Source: Rummeliibacillus suwonensis (GTDB taxonomy: Bacteria; Bacillota; Bacilli; Bacillales_A; Planococcaceae). Taken from it: a stretch of DNA of 64,000 bases. How positions within the stretch are numbered: the first letter of the stretch is position 1; each line of letters begins with the position of its first letter. The notes under the pieces are model-generated. The model worked only from the letters and a program-made list of their open reading frames with translations, did no database searches and was not told the DNA's origin. Positions 18,009 through 28,084 of this stretch are shown in pieces. The position numbers and the translations under genes were made by a program. The stretch covers positions 2,107,078 to 2,171,077 of the forward strand of contig NZ_VCBL01000001.1 of assembly GCF_007896435.1 (NCBI RefSeq). Direction: 5' to 3'.

Positions 18009-20780
18009 ATTATACCAATCTTCTAATTCGAAGACCATGTGTTCAAGTGATACTTTTTTGATTGGTATATCTGGTAATGCTTTCATAAATTCTTGTCCAT
18101 ATGATTTTGTATCAATCCGACGATCAAGTACGATAAAAACGCCTTTATCATGTGATGATCGTATCAACCTGCCAAAACCTTGTCTAAAGCGTAAAATGGC
18201 TTCTGGTAAAGATAATTTATAGAACGTATTCATCCCTTTGCTTGCCATTCTTTCTGCTTTTGCCTTAAAAAATGGTTCCTCGGGTGAAGAAAATGGTAAA
18301 CGTACGACAATCACTGCAGATAGAGCATCTCCAGGTACATCCACCCCTTCCCAAAAGCTATTCGTTCCAAATAAAACAGAGTGTTCAAAGCGTTGGAACA
18401 TCTTTAACAGGCGCATACGACTACCCGAAGACATTCCTTGTGCAAATAACATATAATCGTCCAATGTTCCTGTTTCTTGGATAAGCTCTACTGTTTTTCG
18501 AAGCATATCCTGAGCCGTAAACAATACAAAACATCTTCCTTGAGTTGCTAATACCGTTTGAACGATAGCATCTGCGACAGCTTCTATATAAGCTGTTTGC
18601 GATACTGTTTTTATATCTGGCATATCTTCCACTATATAGACACTCGCACCGTCATAATAAGACTTAGGTGCTTGAAATTGATACAAAGGAACATTTTCTG
18701 AGAGCCCTAATTGCTGTGCGATAAAACGTTCATCATTCGGAACGGTCAATGTACCAGAAGTCCATATGATCCCCGATTGATGACGAAATGATTGCAGAAC
18801 CTTTGTAATTTCTTTTTCAACTCGTACTGGCCTTTTAAACAAATGGAGACTTCCTGGCATACTTCTTGTGTCTATTTCAATCCAAGATGTATCTTCTTCC
18901 TGATACTGTAAAAAAAGAGCATTCCATTCTGCAAGTCTTATTTTAAGCTCACCAAGCTGAAATTGCCAATCTGCCAGATTCGCCTGTTGTTTTTTTGATA
19001 GTTCATCAGGATAACGCAAGTAAGTCGCTGTAACTGATTCTGCAAGTTGAATCCATTGGGTTAATTTATGACTAAACTCTCTACCAAAAGAAGGGTCTAA
19101 TGGGATAGCTGATCGTAAAAAACTATATTTATGCTGATGTGTTTTAGTCCTGCGCAACGGCAATTGACGTATAAAAGAGTTAATTTCATTATCAAAAAGA
19201 GCTGTTATCTCTCTAAACGATGATTCCAAGGTTGTCAACTGCCGACGAGGGATCTTATCTTGTCGTTTCATCCCTAAATAAAAAGGATGCTCTATTGTAT
19301 GTGTTTCAGTTGATTCTATCTGCCCAAATAGATATTTCCATTGAGTATATGAAAAAATTTTCTCATCTCTTATAGTAGCTGCCTGTATAAACTGATGCCC
19401 TTCATCTAAAATCCAACCACTTATATTTTCTAAAATCGGTTCTTTTCTACCTAAGTCAGCCAATACCATAGCATGATTAGTAATCACTAAATCGGCATTT
19501 TGACAATTCGTAAGTGCTTGGATATAAAAATCATAGGCACCTTTATGACGCGTATCAGATGTTGTTTCTGTTCGTCGTATTTTATCGATAAAATGCTGTC
19601 CGCCACCGGATACAGTGATTTCCCCTAGATCTCCTGTTTGGGTTTCCTGTAACCAAACAAGCAGTTGCATCTTCATGAAATTCTCATCGTAAGAATCATT
19701 CTTTACCTGCAAAAGATCACAAAACCGATCCATATCAACATAATGTTCCATACCCTTTACAAGCGCTGTAGAAACATCCGTTTTCAAAATGGCTTTTGCT
19801 TTCGGCAATTCTTCTAATAAAATTTGATCCAACAGATGTGATGTATAGGAACTAATCCCGACAGTACAAGTATTCTTTTTGGCAAATATGATCGAAGGGA
19901 TAAGATATGCTAGCGTCTTCCCAATCCCTGTTGATGCTTCTGTCATAATTTCTTGCTTTGTCACTAGTGCCTGCCAGACTATATCCATCATTTTAAATTG
20001 ATCTGGACGTACTTCAAAAGAATCGAATGCTACTTCAAAAAGTTTTTCCTTTTCCTTGAAAGAAGAGGGATAATGAAGCTCTCCTCTATCCGCTTTTTTG
20101 ATTTTCACAGGTTGTTTTAAAGCAACATCCCGATAATAAATATGATTTTGTAAATCGTTTGAAAGCTTTCTTTTTATATGAATAGCCTCTAAAAATAGTT
20201 GGGATAAATTTGACTTTAGTCGAAACGATCTCTTATGGAGTTGTTCAGTTGTCACAAGAGGTAGAGCTAAAAGTTTTTCCCAACAAGTTTTTAATAAATA
20301 AGCTGTTGCTAATGCATCATCATCAGCGCGATGAGCATGTGTCAGTTGAATGCCTAATTCCATCGTAATATCTTGTAGCTTAAAGCTATAGGCAGTTGGA
20401 AAAAGAATTTTCGATAGTTCTACAGTATCCATATGCTTCCCAAACCATTTGGGTAAACCCACTCGTTTAAATTCCGCTTGTAAAAATGGCAAGTCAAAAT
20501 CTGTATTATGTGCAACAAATACCTTATCTTGAAGAATTTCATAAATCTGCTCTGCCTGCTCTTCAAAAGAAGGCGCCTCTTCAACATCTTTATCTGAAAT
20601 ATGTGTTAAATCTTGTATGAAATAAGGAATTTTCTTTCCTGGATTTACAAAAGAGGTATACGTTGATACGACCTTCCAATCTTTCATCAAAACGATGGCG
20701 ATTTGAATGATGCGGTCTCCTTGTTGTGAGGAATGACCCGTTGTTTCTAAATCGACAATGGCGTAAGTTTGACTTTCCAT
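18003..20780 (-). CDS. dinG: DinG-family helicase with N-terminal DnaQ exonuclease domain
   Basis: A 925-residue protein close to B. subtilis DinG. Residues about 1-170 form a DEDD 3'-5' exonuclease (YAIVDLETTGHSSQQ first motif, FVAHNTDFDLPFL second, HRADDDALATAYLL third). The rest is an XPD-like SF2 helicase: Walker A TEASTGIGKTLAYL, the DEAH-type box LDEGHQF and motif VI FRQGFGRLIRS. The four-cysteine Fe-S signature of YpvA and E. coli DinG is not present, as expected for Firmicutes DinG, where the nuclease can dominate. The start ATG has only a weak upstream purine tract. It is followed by ypmB. Confidence 0.92.
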   Translation of the reverse strand: MESQTYAIVDLETTGHSSQQGDRIIQIAIVLMKDWKVVSTYTSFVNPGKKIPYFIQDLTHISDKDVEEAPSFEEQAEQIYEILQDKVFVAHNTDFDLPFLQAEFKRVGLPKWFGKHMDTVELSKILFPTAYSFKLQDITMELGIQLTHAHRADDDALATAYLLKTCWEKLLALPLVTTEQLHKRSFRLKSNLSQLFLEAIHIKRKLSNDLQNHIYYRDVALKQPVKIKKADRGELHYPSSFKEKEKLFEVAFDSFEVRPDQFKMMDIVWQALVTKQEIMTEASTGIGKTLAYLIPSIIFAKKNTCTVGISSYTSHLLDQILLEELPKAKAILKTDVSTALVKGMEHYVDMDRFCDLLQVKNDSYDENFMKMQLLVWLQETQTGDLGEITVSGGGQHFIDKIRRTETTSDTRHKGAYDFYIQALTNCQNADLVITNHAMVLADLGRKEPILENISGWILDEGHQFIQAATIRDEKIFSYTQWKYLFGQIESTETHTIEHPFYLGMKRQDKIPRRQLTTLESSFREITALFDNEINSFIRQLPLRRTKTHQHKYSFLRSAIPLDPSFGREFSHKLTQWIQLAESVTATYLRYPDELSKKQQANLADWQFQLGELKIRLAEWNALFLQYQEEDTSWIEIDTRSMPGSLHLFKRPVRVEKEITKVLQSFRHQSGIIWTSGTLTVPNDERFIAQQLGLSENVPLYQFQAPKSYYDGASVYIVEDMPDIKTVSQTAYIEAVADAIVQTVLATQGRCFVLFTAQDMLRKTVELIQETGTLDDYMLFAQGMSSGSRMRLLKMFQRFEHSVLFGTNSFWEGVDVPGDALSAVIVVRLPFSSPEEPFFKAKAERMASKGMNTFYKLSLPEAILRFRQGFGRLIRSSHDKGVFIVLDRRIDTKSYGQEFMKALPDIPIKKVSLEHMVFELEDWYNH

Positions 20781-20903
20781 TTATTCTTCACAACTTTCCG
20801 TTCATGGTATATGGATGATTTTATCATATTTCGAGAGGAATAGCTGTGAATGAACAGCAAGACATTGAAAATATTTTCTGCAATGAACGGCAAGTTTCAT
20901 GCT

Positions 20904-20952
20904 CAAAAATAAAGACTGTTCAATAAATGATTTTTTCATTCATTAAACAGCC
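20904..20952 (-). terminator. Terminator of panBCD
   Basis: A stem of about 15 bp, CTGTTTAATGAATGA/TCATTTATTGAACAG, is followed on the minus strand by TCTTTATTTTT. It lies beyond repeat copy A4, 136 nt after the panD stop. Confidence 0.85.
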
Positions 20953-20962
20953 TATTACAATA

Positions 20963-21096
20963 TTATTTTATCCCACGTAAATACATCATTCGCACTTCCG
21001 TAGATTTCCAAAAATAGAACTGGGGACTACCCGAAAGTTCTACCAACACACCATCGAGCGAAAAACACTCCCCATTGTGTGTTCGTTTTACTTTAT
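20963..21096 (-). repeat. Family A hairpin element, diverged copy A4 after panD
   Basis: In minus orientation ATAAAGTAAAAC overlaps the panD stop codon. It is followed by an AACACAC/GTGTGTT stem, GTAGAAC...CGGGTAG, and a GTGGGATAAAAT end. The order is the same as in copy A8, but the first stem has entirely different paired bases. Confidence 0.6.
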
Positions 21097-21474
21097 GATG
21101 GTTGCCTCTGGTTCATCATGTATTAATTGCTTTACTTTATTGTTATCATCTAATATAGCAACAACAGGTTTGTGCTGTGCAGCTTCTTCTACTGTCATGT
21201 AACCATAGCCAATAATGATTACAATATCTCCCGGTTGCACTAATCTTGCGGCTGCTCCATTTAAGCAAATAACACCTGATCCTCGCTTTCCAGGAATTGT
21301 GTATGTTTCAAAACGTGCACCATTGTTATTGTTGACAATTTGAACTTTTTCGTTAGGCAACATTCCTACTGTATCTAGTAAGTCTGCATCGATAGTAATA
21401 CTCCCAACATAGTTTAAATCAGCTTGCGTTACAGTGGCACGGTGGATTTTTGAAGTCATCATCATTTTTAGCAT
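21088..21474 (-). CDS. panD: Aspartate 1-decarboxylase (pyruvoyl proenzyme)
   Basis: PanD makes beta-alanine from aspartate for pantothenate. The 128-residue proenzyme self-cleaves at Gly-Ser in NYVGSITID (Ser about residue 30) to form the pyruvoyl group. [14 protein letters not shown] and the loop [13 protein letters not shown] are near-identical to the family, as is [14 protein letters not shown]. The start is ATG 21474 after GAGGAG. It is the last gene of panB-panC-panD. Its stop codon lies within the beginning of repeat A4, so the C-terminal residues may have been set by that insertion. Confidence 0.96.
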   Translation of the reverse strand: MLKMMMTSKIHRATVTQADLNYVGSITIDADLLDTVGMLPNEKVQIVNNNNGARFETYTIPGKRGSGVICLNGAAARLVQPGDIVIIIGYGYMTVEEAAQHKPVVAILDDNNKVKQLIHDEPEATIIK

Positions 21475-21491
21475 TTCGTTAATCTCCTCAA

Positions 21492-22328
21492 TTAAAAAAG
21501 AATATTATCTATTAATCGTACATTTGAAAAATAAACAGCTGTGGCAAGTAAAAAGTGTCGAGTTTCAGGATGAATCTCTTGTAAATCAGGGTAGCTACGT
21601 AATTCTAAATAATCGATCTTTCCTGATGTTTCGCTTTCAATCATGGTTTTGGCGATTTGAATAGCCTTGTCTTTGTCATGGGATTGCAAAAATTCTTTCT
21701 GTGCTTGTTGCAAAGCTTTTTGTATAGTGGGTGCTTGTTTTCTTTCTTCTGCTGTTAAAAAAACATTGCGAGAACTTTTGGCAAGACCATCTTCCTCACG
21801 CACAATCGGCACGCTACAAATCGTTAACGGGAAATTAAAATCTCTAACCATCATTTTAATCAATGCTAATTGTTGCGCATCCTTTTGCCCAAAATAAGCA
21901 TGGGTTGGTTGAACGATGTGGAATAGCTTCGATACGACTTGTAAAACACCATTAAAATGAATAGGTCTGGATGCTCCGCAAAGAATTTTAGACGCAGGTC
22001 CTGCTTCAAAGCGAATACCTCCATCTGTTGGGTACATTTCTTCTACTGATGGAGCAAATAAATAATCGACCCCTGCTTCAGTTGCGATTTTTTCATCGTG
22101 TTTTAAATCTCTTGGATAACTTTCATAGTCTTCATTTGGCCCAAACTGTGTTGGATTGACAAAGTCACTCATTACAACAATATCATTATCTTTTCTAGCT
22201 GTCTTAGCTAGGGTTAAATGTCCATCATGCAAATAGCCCATTGTTGGTACTAATGCAATTTTCTTCTTGGCGGTTCTATACTTTTCAAGCTCTTGTTGTA
22301 ATTCATCGATTGTTGTAACGACCTTCAT
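21492..22328 (-). CDS. panC: Pantothenate synthetase
   Basis: PanC condenses pantoate and beta-alanine using ATP through a pantoyl-adenylate. The 278-residue length is typical. It shows the HIGH-like ATP site [14 protein letters not shown] (about residues 27-40), the pantoate-contacting [17 protein letters not shown] and the KMSKS-like region [13 protein letters not shown]. Its ATG overlaps the panB stop by 4 nt (ATGA), giving translational coupling. It is followed by panD after 17 nt. Confidence 0.97.
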   Translation of the reverse strand: MKVVTTIDELQQELEKYRTAKKKIALVPTMGYLHDGHLTLAKTARKDNDIVVMSDFVNPTQFGPNEDYESYPRDLKHDEKIATEAGVDYLFAPSVEEMYPTDGGIRFEAGPASKILCGASRPIHFNGVLQVVSKLFHIVQPTHAYFGQKDAQQLALIKMMVRDFNFPLTICSVPIVREEDGLAKSSRNVFLTAEERKQAPTIQKALQQAQKEFLQSHDKDKAIQIAKTMIESETSGKIDYLELRSYPDLQEIHPETRHFLLATAVYFSNVRLIDNILF

Positions 22329-23164
22329 CTTTTAATACCTCCATATAGCTGGCTAAGTGTTTCTTCTGACATTGAAAATTGATGTTCCGGCGCTGGGAAT
22401 TTTCCTTGCTTAACAGCATCTCTATAAGCGGCTATCCCCTGTGTTGCTTCCTTTCCAATATCTGCGAAAGTCTGAACGAATTTAGGAACATGATGACTTC
22501 CATAAGACAATGTGTCATGGAATACTAATACTTGTCCATCTACCTCTTGACCAGCTCCAATGCCAATAATAGGAATCGTTAGTTTTGCAGCTACAATACC
22601 CGCCAATTGATGTGGCACACATTCTAATACAATAGCACAAACACCTGCTTCTTGAAGTGCCAAAGCATCATTGATCAACTTTTCAGCTGCTTCCGTTGTT
22701 TTTCCTTGCACCTTATATCCACCTAATACAGCAGCGGATTGTGGCTGTAAGCCTAAATGCCCTACAATGGGAATACCTGCTGAAATTAGTGTTTTAATCG
22801 CTTCGATTATATGTCCAGCACCTTCTAGTTTTAAAGCGTTGGCCCCTGTTTCTTGGAATAACCGTACTGCATTTTTTAACGTGTCCCCTACATCACCATG
22901 ATAACTTCCAAATGGCATATCAATGACGACAAAGGTATCTTTCGCACCTCTTCTTGTCGCTTTTCCATGATGAATCATATCTTCCAACGTCACGTTAACT
23001 GTGGAATCATAACCAAGAACGACCATTCCTAGTGAATCTCCAACTAAAATCATATCGATGTCAGCGTTTTCAGCAAGCATCGCGGAAGGATAATCATAAG
23101 CGGTCAACATCACAATTTTTTCATGACGTTCTTTCATCTTTAAAAATTCAGCTGTGCTTTTCAT
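22325..23164 (-). CDS. panB: Ketopantoate hydroxymethyltransferase
   Basis: PanB adds a hydroxymethyl group from 5,10-methylene-THF to ketoisovalerate, the first committed step of pantothenate synthesis. The protein has 279 residues. The metal- and substrate-binding motifs are [19 protein letters not shown] (about 36-54), [20 protein letters not shown] and [24 protein letters not shown] precedes the ATG. It has its own promoter and a 180-nt leader with a terminator, described separately, so expression of the pan operon is probably controlled by attenuation. Confidence 0.97.
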   Translation of the reverse strand: MKSTAEFLKMKERHEKIVMLTAYDYPSAMLAENADIDMILVGDSLGMVVLGYDSTVNVTLEDMIHHGKATRRGAKDTFVVIDMPFGSYHGDVGDTLKNAVRLFQETGANALKLEGAGHIIEAIKTLISAGIPIVGHLGLQPQSAAVLGGYKVQGKTTEAAEKLINDALALQEAGVCAIVLECVPHQLAGIVAAKLTIPIIGIGAGQEVDGQVLVFHDTLSYGSHHVPKFVQTFADIGKEATQGIAAYRDAVKQGKFPAPEHQFSMSEETLSQLYGGIKR

Positions 23165-23190
23165 TCTTGCTCCTCCTTTTTTTAGAGGAA

Positions 23191-23231
23191 GAAAACAAAA
23201 AACCCTTCTATCTAAAAATGGACAGAAGGGT
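23191..23231 (-). terminator. Intrinsic terminator in the panB leader (attenuator)
   Basis: On the minus strand ACCCTTCT (start of the 23220-23231 arm) pairs with AGAAGGGT (23202-23209) and is followed by TTTTTTGTTTTC. It lies about 27 nt before the panB start codon, well after the birA stop. Its 5' arm CTTCTGTCC can instead pair with GGACGGAAG (23258-23266). Confidence 0.85.
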
Positions 23232-23344
23232 AGTGTAGTCTCACATTGAATCGTTTTCTTCCGTCCCTGTCTAATAAGATCAAGGCAGATCTTTTTGTTA
23301 AAGTATTAAAAATGAGGTACAGTTCCGTTGAGATACTGTCCTAT
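23232..23344 (-). promoter_or_regulatory. Structured panB leader with antiterminator arm (candidate cis-regulator)
   Basis: From the predicted start near 23344 the RNA contains an ACAGT/ACTGT hairpin and an AAGATC-TGCCTT-GATCTT hairpin. Loop bases CCTTG of the latter could pair with the following CAGGG as a pseudoknot. The segment GGACGGAAG (23258-23266) is fully complementary, with one G-U, to CTTCTGTCC of the terminator. I do not recognise the aptamer. It is not a T-box, although GGTACC occurs. Confidence 0.6.
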
Positions 23345-23350
23345 GGTACC

Positions 23351-23379
23351 ACTATAACAATATTTAATGCGATTGCCAA
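23351..23379 (-). promoter_or_regulatory. SigmaA promoter of panBCD
   Basis: TTGGCA (23374-23379), 17 nt, then TATAGT (23351-23356), with an extended TGT before the -10. It lies immediately after the birA stop. Confidence 0.8.
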
Positions 23380-23381
23380 CA

Positions 23382-24365
23382 TTATTTTTCAACTTCAATG
23401 TCCGCTGAATAGATTTCTTTTATGGTTCCATCGTCCAGTTGCAATTTTAATATGCCATCCTTTGTAATCCCAATGGCTTTTCCCACATAAACTTCACGTA
23501 GTGTTGTCGCCTTAATACGATTGCCAATCGTACAAGAATATTCTTCCCACAATGCTTTAATATTTTCAAAACCTTCTCTAACATACTGATTGCTGAATTT
23601 TTCTAAATAATAAAGAATCTTAGCCACAAGTTCTGCACGATCAATGGACTTACCCATTGCTATCTTCAAGGACGTTGCTAAATTGACAATTCTATCATCA
23701 AAATCTTCAGGTTCCTGATTTACATTAATACCGATTCCCATAATAATCGCGTTTACACGATCTGGGTCTGCTTGCATCTCTGTTAGAATTCCTGTGAATT
23801 TCATTCCGTTGATCAATAAATCATTCGGCCATTTAATATCTGGTCTAACACCAGTGACATCCATAATCGCACAAGTAACGGCAACAGCCGCCACCAATGT
23901 AAACTGTGGTGCTTCATAAGGAAGAACGTTAGGACGTAAAATAACACTCATCCAGATCCCCTTACCTAATGGTGCACTCCAAGGTCGCTTTAAACGTCCT
24001 CTTCCTTCGGTTTGCTCCTCGCAGATCACAACTGTACCGTTTGGTGCTCCATCCTGTGCTTGCTGATGCGCTATCGTTTGAGTAGACGTCAGTGATTCTT
24101 CATAAATGATTTTTTTCCCGAATTGCTCTGTTTCAAGTATAGCCGTTATTTTAGCAGGGTCTAAAGTATCTGGCGTGGAAATTAGGATATATCCCTTTTT
24201 TCGAATAGATTCAAATTGATAGCCTTCTTCTTCTAATTGCTTCATATGTTTCCATATAGCCGTTCTAGACAAATTTAAATCATCTGCTAATTGTTGACCT
24301 GAGACAGGCTTTCCTTTCGCATCAGATAACCGTTTTAATAGTTCATATTTAATGGGTACGCTCAT
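23382..24365 (-). CDS. birA: Biotin-protein ligase / biotin operon repressor
   Basis: BirA biotinylates carboxylase carrier domains and represses biotin genes as a dimer. The 327-residue protein has an N-terminal winged helix (about 1-65: SGQQLADDLNLSRTAIWKHMKQLEEEGY), the ligase core with the nucleotide loop GRGRLKRPWSAP (about 120-131), the lysine motif KWPNDLLINGMKFTGILTE, and a C-terminal SH3-like domain. The DNA-binding domain indicates a bifunctional group II BirA. The ATG lies 17 nt inside the end of cca, so the genes are one transcription unit. Confidence 0.95.
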   Translation of the reverse strand: MSVPIKYELLKRLSDAKGKPVSGQQLADDLNLSRTAIWKHMKQLEEEGYQFESIRKKGYILISTPDTLDPAKITAILETEQFGKKIIYEESLTSTQTIAHQQAQDGAPNGTVVICEEQTEGRGRLKRPWSAPLGKGIWMSVILRPNVLPYEAPQFTLVAAVAVTCAIMDVTGVRPDIKWPNDLLINGMKFTGILTEMQADPDRVNAIIMGIGINVNQEPEDFDDRIVNLATSLKIAMGKSIDRAELVAKILYYLEKFSNQYVREGFENIKALWEEYSCTIGNRIKATTLREVYVGKAIGITKDGILKLQLDDGTIKEIYSADIEVEK

Positions 24366-25539
24366 TTAATAACCATTCCTTTATTTGTTGTCGTTCATTT
24401 TTTAGACGATTTTCAAGAATTTCAATCAGTATTTGATCCAGCGATTCTTTTAACCATGGGCCACTTTTTCGACCGCTCCATTCGATCAAATCATGTCCTG
24501 TTATCACTAAATCTGATTTTTTTTGTAAAGCTAGACTAGATTTTATCTTCTCTATTTCGATTAGCGATTTGGGCTGTACAATTGTTTTTCCAAAATTGTT
24601 TGCAAATTCATAAGCCGTTTTCAATATTTCTAAATGGAACGTAAAGTAATCTTTTTTCGTCCAGCCCGTTGAGATTAGAGATTGATAGGCTTTGATGATT
24701 TCATCTACTTGTTTTTTTTCATTATTGGAACATTTAAAGGCATGCATCATCTGGCTATCTTGAGGCTGTTGCAATAGGCAAAAATAAGCCCATCCCTTCC
24801 GTGCATCTTCACTTGCCTTGAAATGATTCCAGTAGCTCGCTTGATGCCTATATTCTCCTGGCAAAAATGGAGCTAAACCAGATTGCTGGATATTGTACAT
24901 AGCATTTTCAGGATGCTCGCTAGTAAAGATTTTATCGAACTCAGCTTTTATTCGCTCTACCGCTATAAAACGGATATCTTGAGCCTGTCTTGAAATGGCT
25001 TGGAATGTAGCATCATCAATTTGAAAACCTAATTGTGCACTAAAACGGATTGCACGAAGCATTCTTAAAGCATCTTCTTTAAAACGCTCTATCGGCTCTC
25101 CTACAGCCCTTATCACACCATTTTTTAAGTCCTCTTGACCACCAAATAGATCAATGATTTTCCGATCTCCCGACATCGCCATGGCATTAATCGTAAAATC
25201 GCGTCTTTTTAAGTCTTCTACTAAAGAAGACACAAATTGCACCTGATCGGGACGACGATGATCCTGATAAGTACCTTCTGTACGATATGTCGTCACTTCT
25301 ACAGGGCTCATCGGATGAATAACTAAAACTGTACCATGTTGAATGCCAACATCTGCCGTATGTGTAAAAACCCTTTTTACTTCTTCAGGTACTGCATTCG
25401 TAGCAACATCCACATCATTAGCCATGTGACCTCTGAGTGAATCTCGTACAGCTCCACCCACGATCACTGCTTCATAGCCATTGTCCTCCAGTGACGCAAT
25501 CACATCGAAAGCTGCTTGCCATGCTTTTTGTTCAGTCAT
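24349..25539 (-). CDS. cca: CCA-adding tRNA nucleotidyltransferase
   Basis: Cca builds or repairs the tRNA 3' CCA end without a template. The class II head domain contains [13 protein letters not shown] and DVDVAT (metal aspartates, about residues 23-45), then [11 protein letters not shown] and the basic motif [17 protein letters not shown], with helical neck, body and tail after it. With start ATG 25539 the protein has 396 residues, almost exactly the B. subtilis length. The longer frame starting at 25656 would add 39 residues that lie inside bshA. It overlaps bshA at the 5' end and birA at the 3' end. Confidence 0.94.
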   Translation of the reverse strand: MTEQKAWQAAFDVIASLEDNGYEAVIVGGAVRDSLRGHMANDVDVATNAVPEEVKRVFTHTADVGIQHGTVLVIHPMSPVEVTTYRTEGTYQDHRRPDQVQFVSSLVEDLKRRDFTINAMAMSGDRKIIDLFGGQEDLKNGVIRAVGEPIERFKEDALRMLRAIRFSAQLGFQIDDATFQAISRQAQDIRFIAVERIKAEFDKIFTSEHPENAMYNIQQSGLAPFLPGEYRHQASYWNHFKASEDARKGWAYFCLLQQPQDSQMMHAFKCSNNEKKQVDEIIKAYQSLISTGWTKKDYFTFHLEILKTAYEFANNFGKTIVQPKSLIEIEKIKSSLALQKKSDLVITGHDLIEWSGRKSGPWLKESLDQILIEILENRLKNERQQIKEWLLNERTH

Positions 25540-26668
25540 GTTTTCGTGCCACCCTTTCATAGAGCGATTCATATTGATCGACAATTTTAGACGAGTGAAA
25601 ATGATGATTCGCCGTAAAGATAGCATTTTCTCGAAACTGTTGAAGTTTATGTTCATCTAGTAATAAATCAATTGCATATTTTGCGGCCTCTTCGTAATCG
25701 CCAAGTTCTACAATATAGCCATTTTCTCCGTGCTGAATAACTTCAGGTATCCCTCCAATATTGGTACCGATTCCTGGTACTCCACACGCCATTGCTTCTA
25801 ATAATACGAGCCCAAAGGCTTCCTTTTCAGACATCAACAATTTTAAATCACTCATGGCATACAACTCGGACAAATTTTCTTGTTTGCCTAGAAACAAAAT
25901 ATCTGTCGCAAAAGGACATTTTTTCACTTCATGCATAATTTGGGTTTTTTCAGGGCCATCGCCAACTAATAATAATTTAGCGGGCATTTTCTCTCTTACT
26001 TTGATAAACGTTCGAATAACATCTGGTACATGTTTTACTTTTCGAAAGTTTGAAACATGTATTAATACCTTTTCATGCTCTTGAATACCAAAATCTTGTT
26101 TTAACTGAGTACCATCTTTCGGATAATATTCACGTTCATCTACAAAATTATAAATCGTTTCAATCGGTTTATCTGTTTCGATCAAATCATAGGTCTGCTG
26201 TTTTAAAGAAGATGAAACAGCTGTAACAATATCGGATTTCTCAATTCCATATCGAATGGCGCTCGTTAAAGAAGAATCATATCCTAAAACCGTAATATCT
26301 GTACCATGCAAGGTTGTGACGATGCCGATGTCTTGTCCTGACATATCACGTGCTAGAACTGCACATACAGCATGTGGGATCGCATAATGGACATGTAATA
26401 CATCTAACTCTTGACTTTGAATGACATCCGCCATTTTACTTGCCAAAGCAATGTCATATGGAGGATATTGGAAAACCGAATAATTATTCACTTGGACCTC
26501 GTGATAAAAAATTGTCGGATAAACTTTATTTAAACGGAATGGCATACTAGATGTAATAAAATGAATTTCATGACCTCTTTCTGCCAGCATCTTACCAAGC
26601 TCTGTTGCCATAACACCAGAGCCTCCGACGGTCGGATAACATGTAATACCGATTTTTAGTTTTTTCAT
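25532..26668 (-). CDS. bshA: BshA, N-acetyl-alpha-D-glucosaminyl L-malate synthase (bacillithiol)
   Basis: BshA is a GT4 glycosyltransferase that joins UDP-GlcNAc to L-malate, step one of bacillithiol synthesis. The 378-residue length is the family norm. [19 protein letters not shown] is the N-terminal acceptor loop, HVHYAIPHA and [12 protein letters not shown] follow, and [27 protein letters not shown] is the nucleotide-sugar motif (about residues 279-305). In B. subtilis the deacetylase gene bshB1 lies between mgsA and bshA; here the mgsA-bshA gap is only 15 nt, so step two must be encoded elsewhere. Confidence 0.95.
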   Translation of the reverse strand: MKKLKIGITCYPTVGGSGVMATELGKMLAERGHEIHFITSSMPFRLNKVYPTIFYHEVQVNNYSVFQYPPYDIALASKMADVIQSQELDVLHVHYAIPHAVCAVLARDMSGQDIGIVTTLHGTDITVLGYDSSLTSAIRYGIEKSDIVTAVSSSLKQQTYDLIETDKPIETIYNFVDEREYYPKDGTQLKQDFGIQEHEKVLIHVSNFRKVKHVPDVIRTFIKVREKMPAKLLLVGDGPEKTQIMHEVKKCPFATDILFLGKQENLSELYAMSDLKLLMSEKEAFGLVLLEAMACGVPGIGTNIGGIPEVIQHGENGYIVELGDYEEAAKYAIDLLLDEHKLQQFRENAIFTANHHFHSSKIVDQYESLYERVARKHD

Positions 26669-26683
26669 CCGACCACTACCTTT

Positions 26684-27088
26684 CTAATTTCTGCGTTCTT
26701 GTATTAATCGCCAATCAATAAATCCTTTCTCTAATCCTTTCAATAATACTTCCGCTGTCCCCATATTCGTCGCTAAAGGAATTTGGTAAACATCACTTAA
26801 ACGGATTAATGCGGATACATCCGGCTCATGGGGTTGCGCTGTTAATGGATCACGGAAGAAGATAACCATATCCATGTCATTATTGGCAATCATAGCACCT
26901 ATCTGTTGGTCCCCGCCTAACGGTCCCGAACGAAATCGCTTTACATTCAAACCTGTAGCATCTATTACTCGTTGTCCAGTTGTCCCTGTTGCAAATAATT
27001 CATGTTGTGCCAAAATGTCACGATATGCTGTCGCAAATTGCACCATATCACTTTTTTTCTTGTCATGCGCAATTAGAGCGATTTTCAT
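26684..27088 (-). CDS. mgsA: Methylglyoxal synthase
   Basis: MgsA converts dihydroxyacetone phosphate to methylglyoxal and phosphate, bypassing lower glycolysis when phosphate is short. It has 134 residues. [13 protein letters not shown] (substrate loop), [10 protein letters not shown], and [15 protein letters not shown] with the catalytic aspartate of GGDQ (about residue 60) are all conserved, as is [18 protein letters not shown]. It lies between dapB and bshA. Its place beside bacillithiol synthesis fits methylglyoxal detoxification. Confidence 0.96.
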   Translation of the reverse strand: MKIALIAHDKKKSDMVQFATAYRDILAQHELFATGTTGQRVIDATGLNVKRFRSGPLGGDQQIGAMIANNDMDMVIFFRDPLTAQPHEPDVSALIRLSDVYQIPLATNMGTAEVLLKGLEKGFIDWRLIQERRN

Positions 27089-27104
27089 AGATAGTCATCA
27101 CCTT

Positions 27105-27902
27105 TTATAAAATATTTTCTAGCCCATAGACTAATTCTTTTAATTCCATTACTTTTTCAATTGATAATTTTACACCTGTCATAAATGATTTACGATCAAA
27201 CGAATCGTGGCGAATGGTCAATAATTCTCCTGCTCCCCCAAAGAGAACTTGTTGATGTGCAACAAGTCCTGGCAAACGAACACTGTGGATGCGCATGCCA
27301 TCAATATCAGCACCCCTTGCACCAGAAAGATTTTCGTGTTCTTCTGGATTCCCTTGTTTATGTGGCACACGGTTTTTGGCTATCAGTTGAGCCGTTTTCA
27401 CACCTGTACCAGATGGTGCATCTAATTTTCGATCATGGTGCATTTCAATAATTTCAACATCCGCAAAATAATTCGCTGCCATTTGAGCAAATTTCATCAT
27501 TAATACAGCACCAATAGCAAAATTAGGAGCGATTATACATCCTACTCCTGAAGTTTTCGCAATGCCCACAAGTTCTTCTAATTGTTCATCCGTAAATCCA
27601 GTTGTGCCAATGACAGGACGCACACCTGCAAAAAGAGCTGCCTTTGTATGTTCGTATCCTACTTTTGGTGTGGTCAAATCTACAAAAACATCTGCTTGTA
27701 CAACATCAAATAATGTATGTAATTCTGTATAAACAGGGACATTATATTGTTCTGGAAATTGTTCATATTGTGCTAAATTGGGTGCTAATTCTTTATGATC
27801 CAGCACTGCTACTAATTCCATATTATCGTCATTGATGACCGTATGTACTGCTTCTTGTCCCATTTTCCCTCTTGGTCCTGCGATTACAACTCGAATAGTC
27901 AT
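27105..27902 (-). CDS. dapB: 4-hydroxy-tetrahydrodipicolinate reductase
   Basis: DapB reduces HTPA to tetrahydrodipicolinate for lysine and meso-diaminopimelate (wall and spore dipicolinate). It has 265 residues. The nucleotide-binding start is [15 protein letters not shown], the NAD(P) loop GTTGFTDEQ follows, and the active site [19 protein letters not shown] holds the His-His pair and Lys. AAAGGAAG precedes ATG 27902. In B. subtilis ypjD lies just upstream; here that site holds repeat A5. Confidence 0.96.
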   Translation of the reverse strand: MTIRVVIAGPRGKMGQEAVHTVINDDNMELVAVLDHKELAPNLAQYEQFPEQYNVPVYTELHTLFDVVQADVFVDLTTPKVGYEHTKAALFAGVRPVIGTTGFTDEQLEELVGIAKTSGVGCIIAPNFAIGAVLMMKFAQMAANYFADVEIIEMHHDRKLDAPSGTGVKTAQLIAKNRVPHKQGNPEEHENLSGARGADIDGMRIHSVRLPGLVAHQQVLFGGAGELLTIRHDSFDRKSFMTGVKLSIEKVMELKELVYGLENIL

Positions 27903-27948
27903 TATTTCTCTTCCTTTCTAGTCCAACAATTATCATCTTATATTTTAA

Positions 27949-28084
27949 TTTATCTCACATGAACAAGCCGTAAGATTCCTCTCTTCTCGGTTCAAATAAA
28001 CATGAAGAGGTGGTGGGAATCTTCTGCCTGTATATGCCCAATTGGTTCTACTAACATCTAATGAGGAGATGAAAATCCCTCTTC
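27949..28084 (-). repeat. Family A hairpin element, diverged copy A5 upstream of dapB
   Basis: Read on the minus strand: AGAACCAATTGGGC, GGCAGAAGATTCCCACC, a paired region ending GGAATCTTACGGCTTG, then GTGAGATAAAT. This matches the conserved core-stem-tail order of the family with altered stem sequence. The rest of the 27903-28344 gap shows no gene. Confidence 0.6.

Noticed and set aside
23340-23351. T-box-like GGTACC in the panB leader
   Set aside because: The AGGGTGGNACCGCG core, stem I motifs and specifier loop are not present. The GGTACC is part of the transcription start region.
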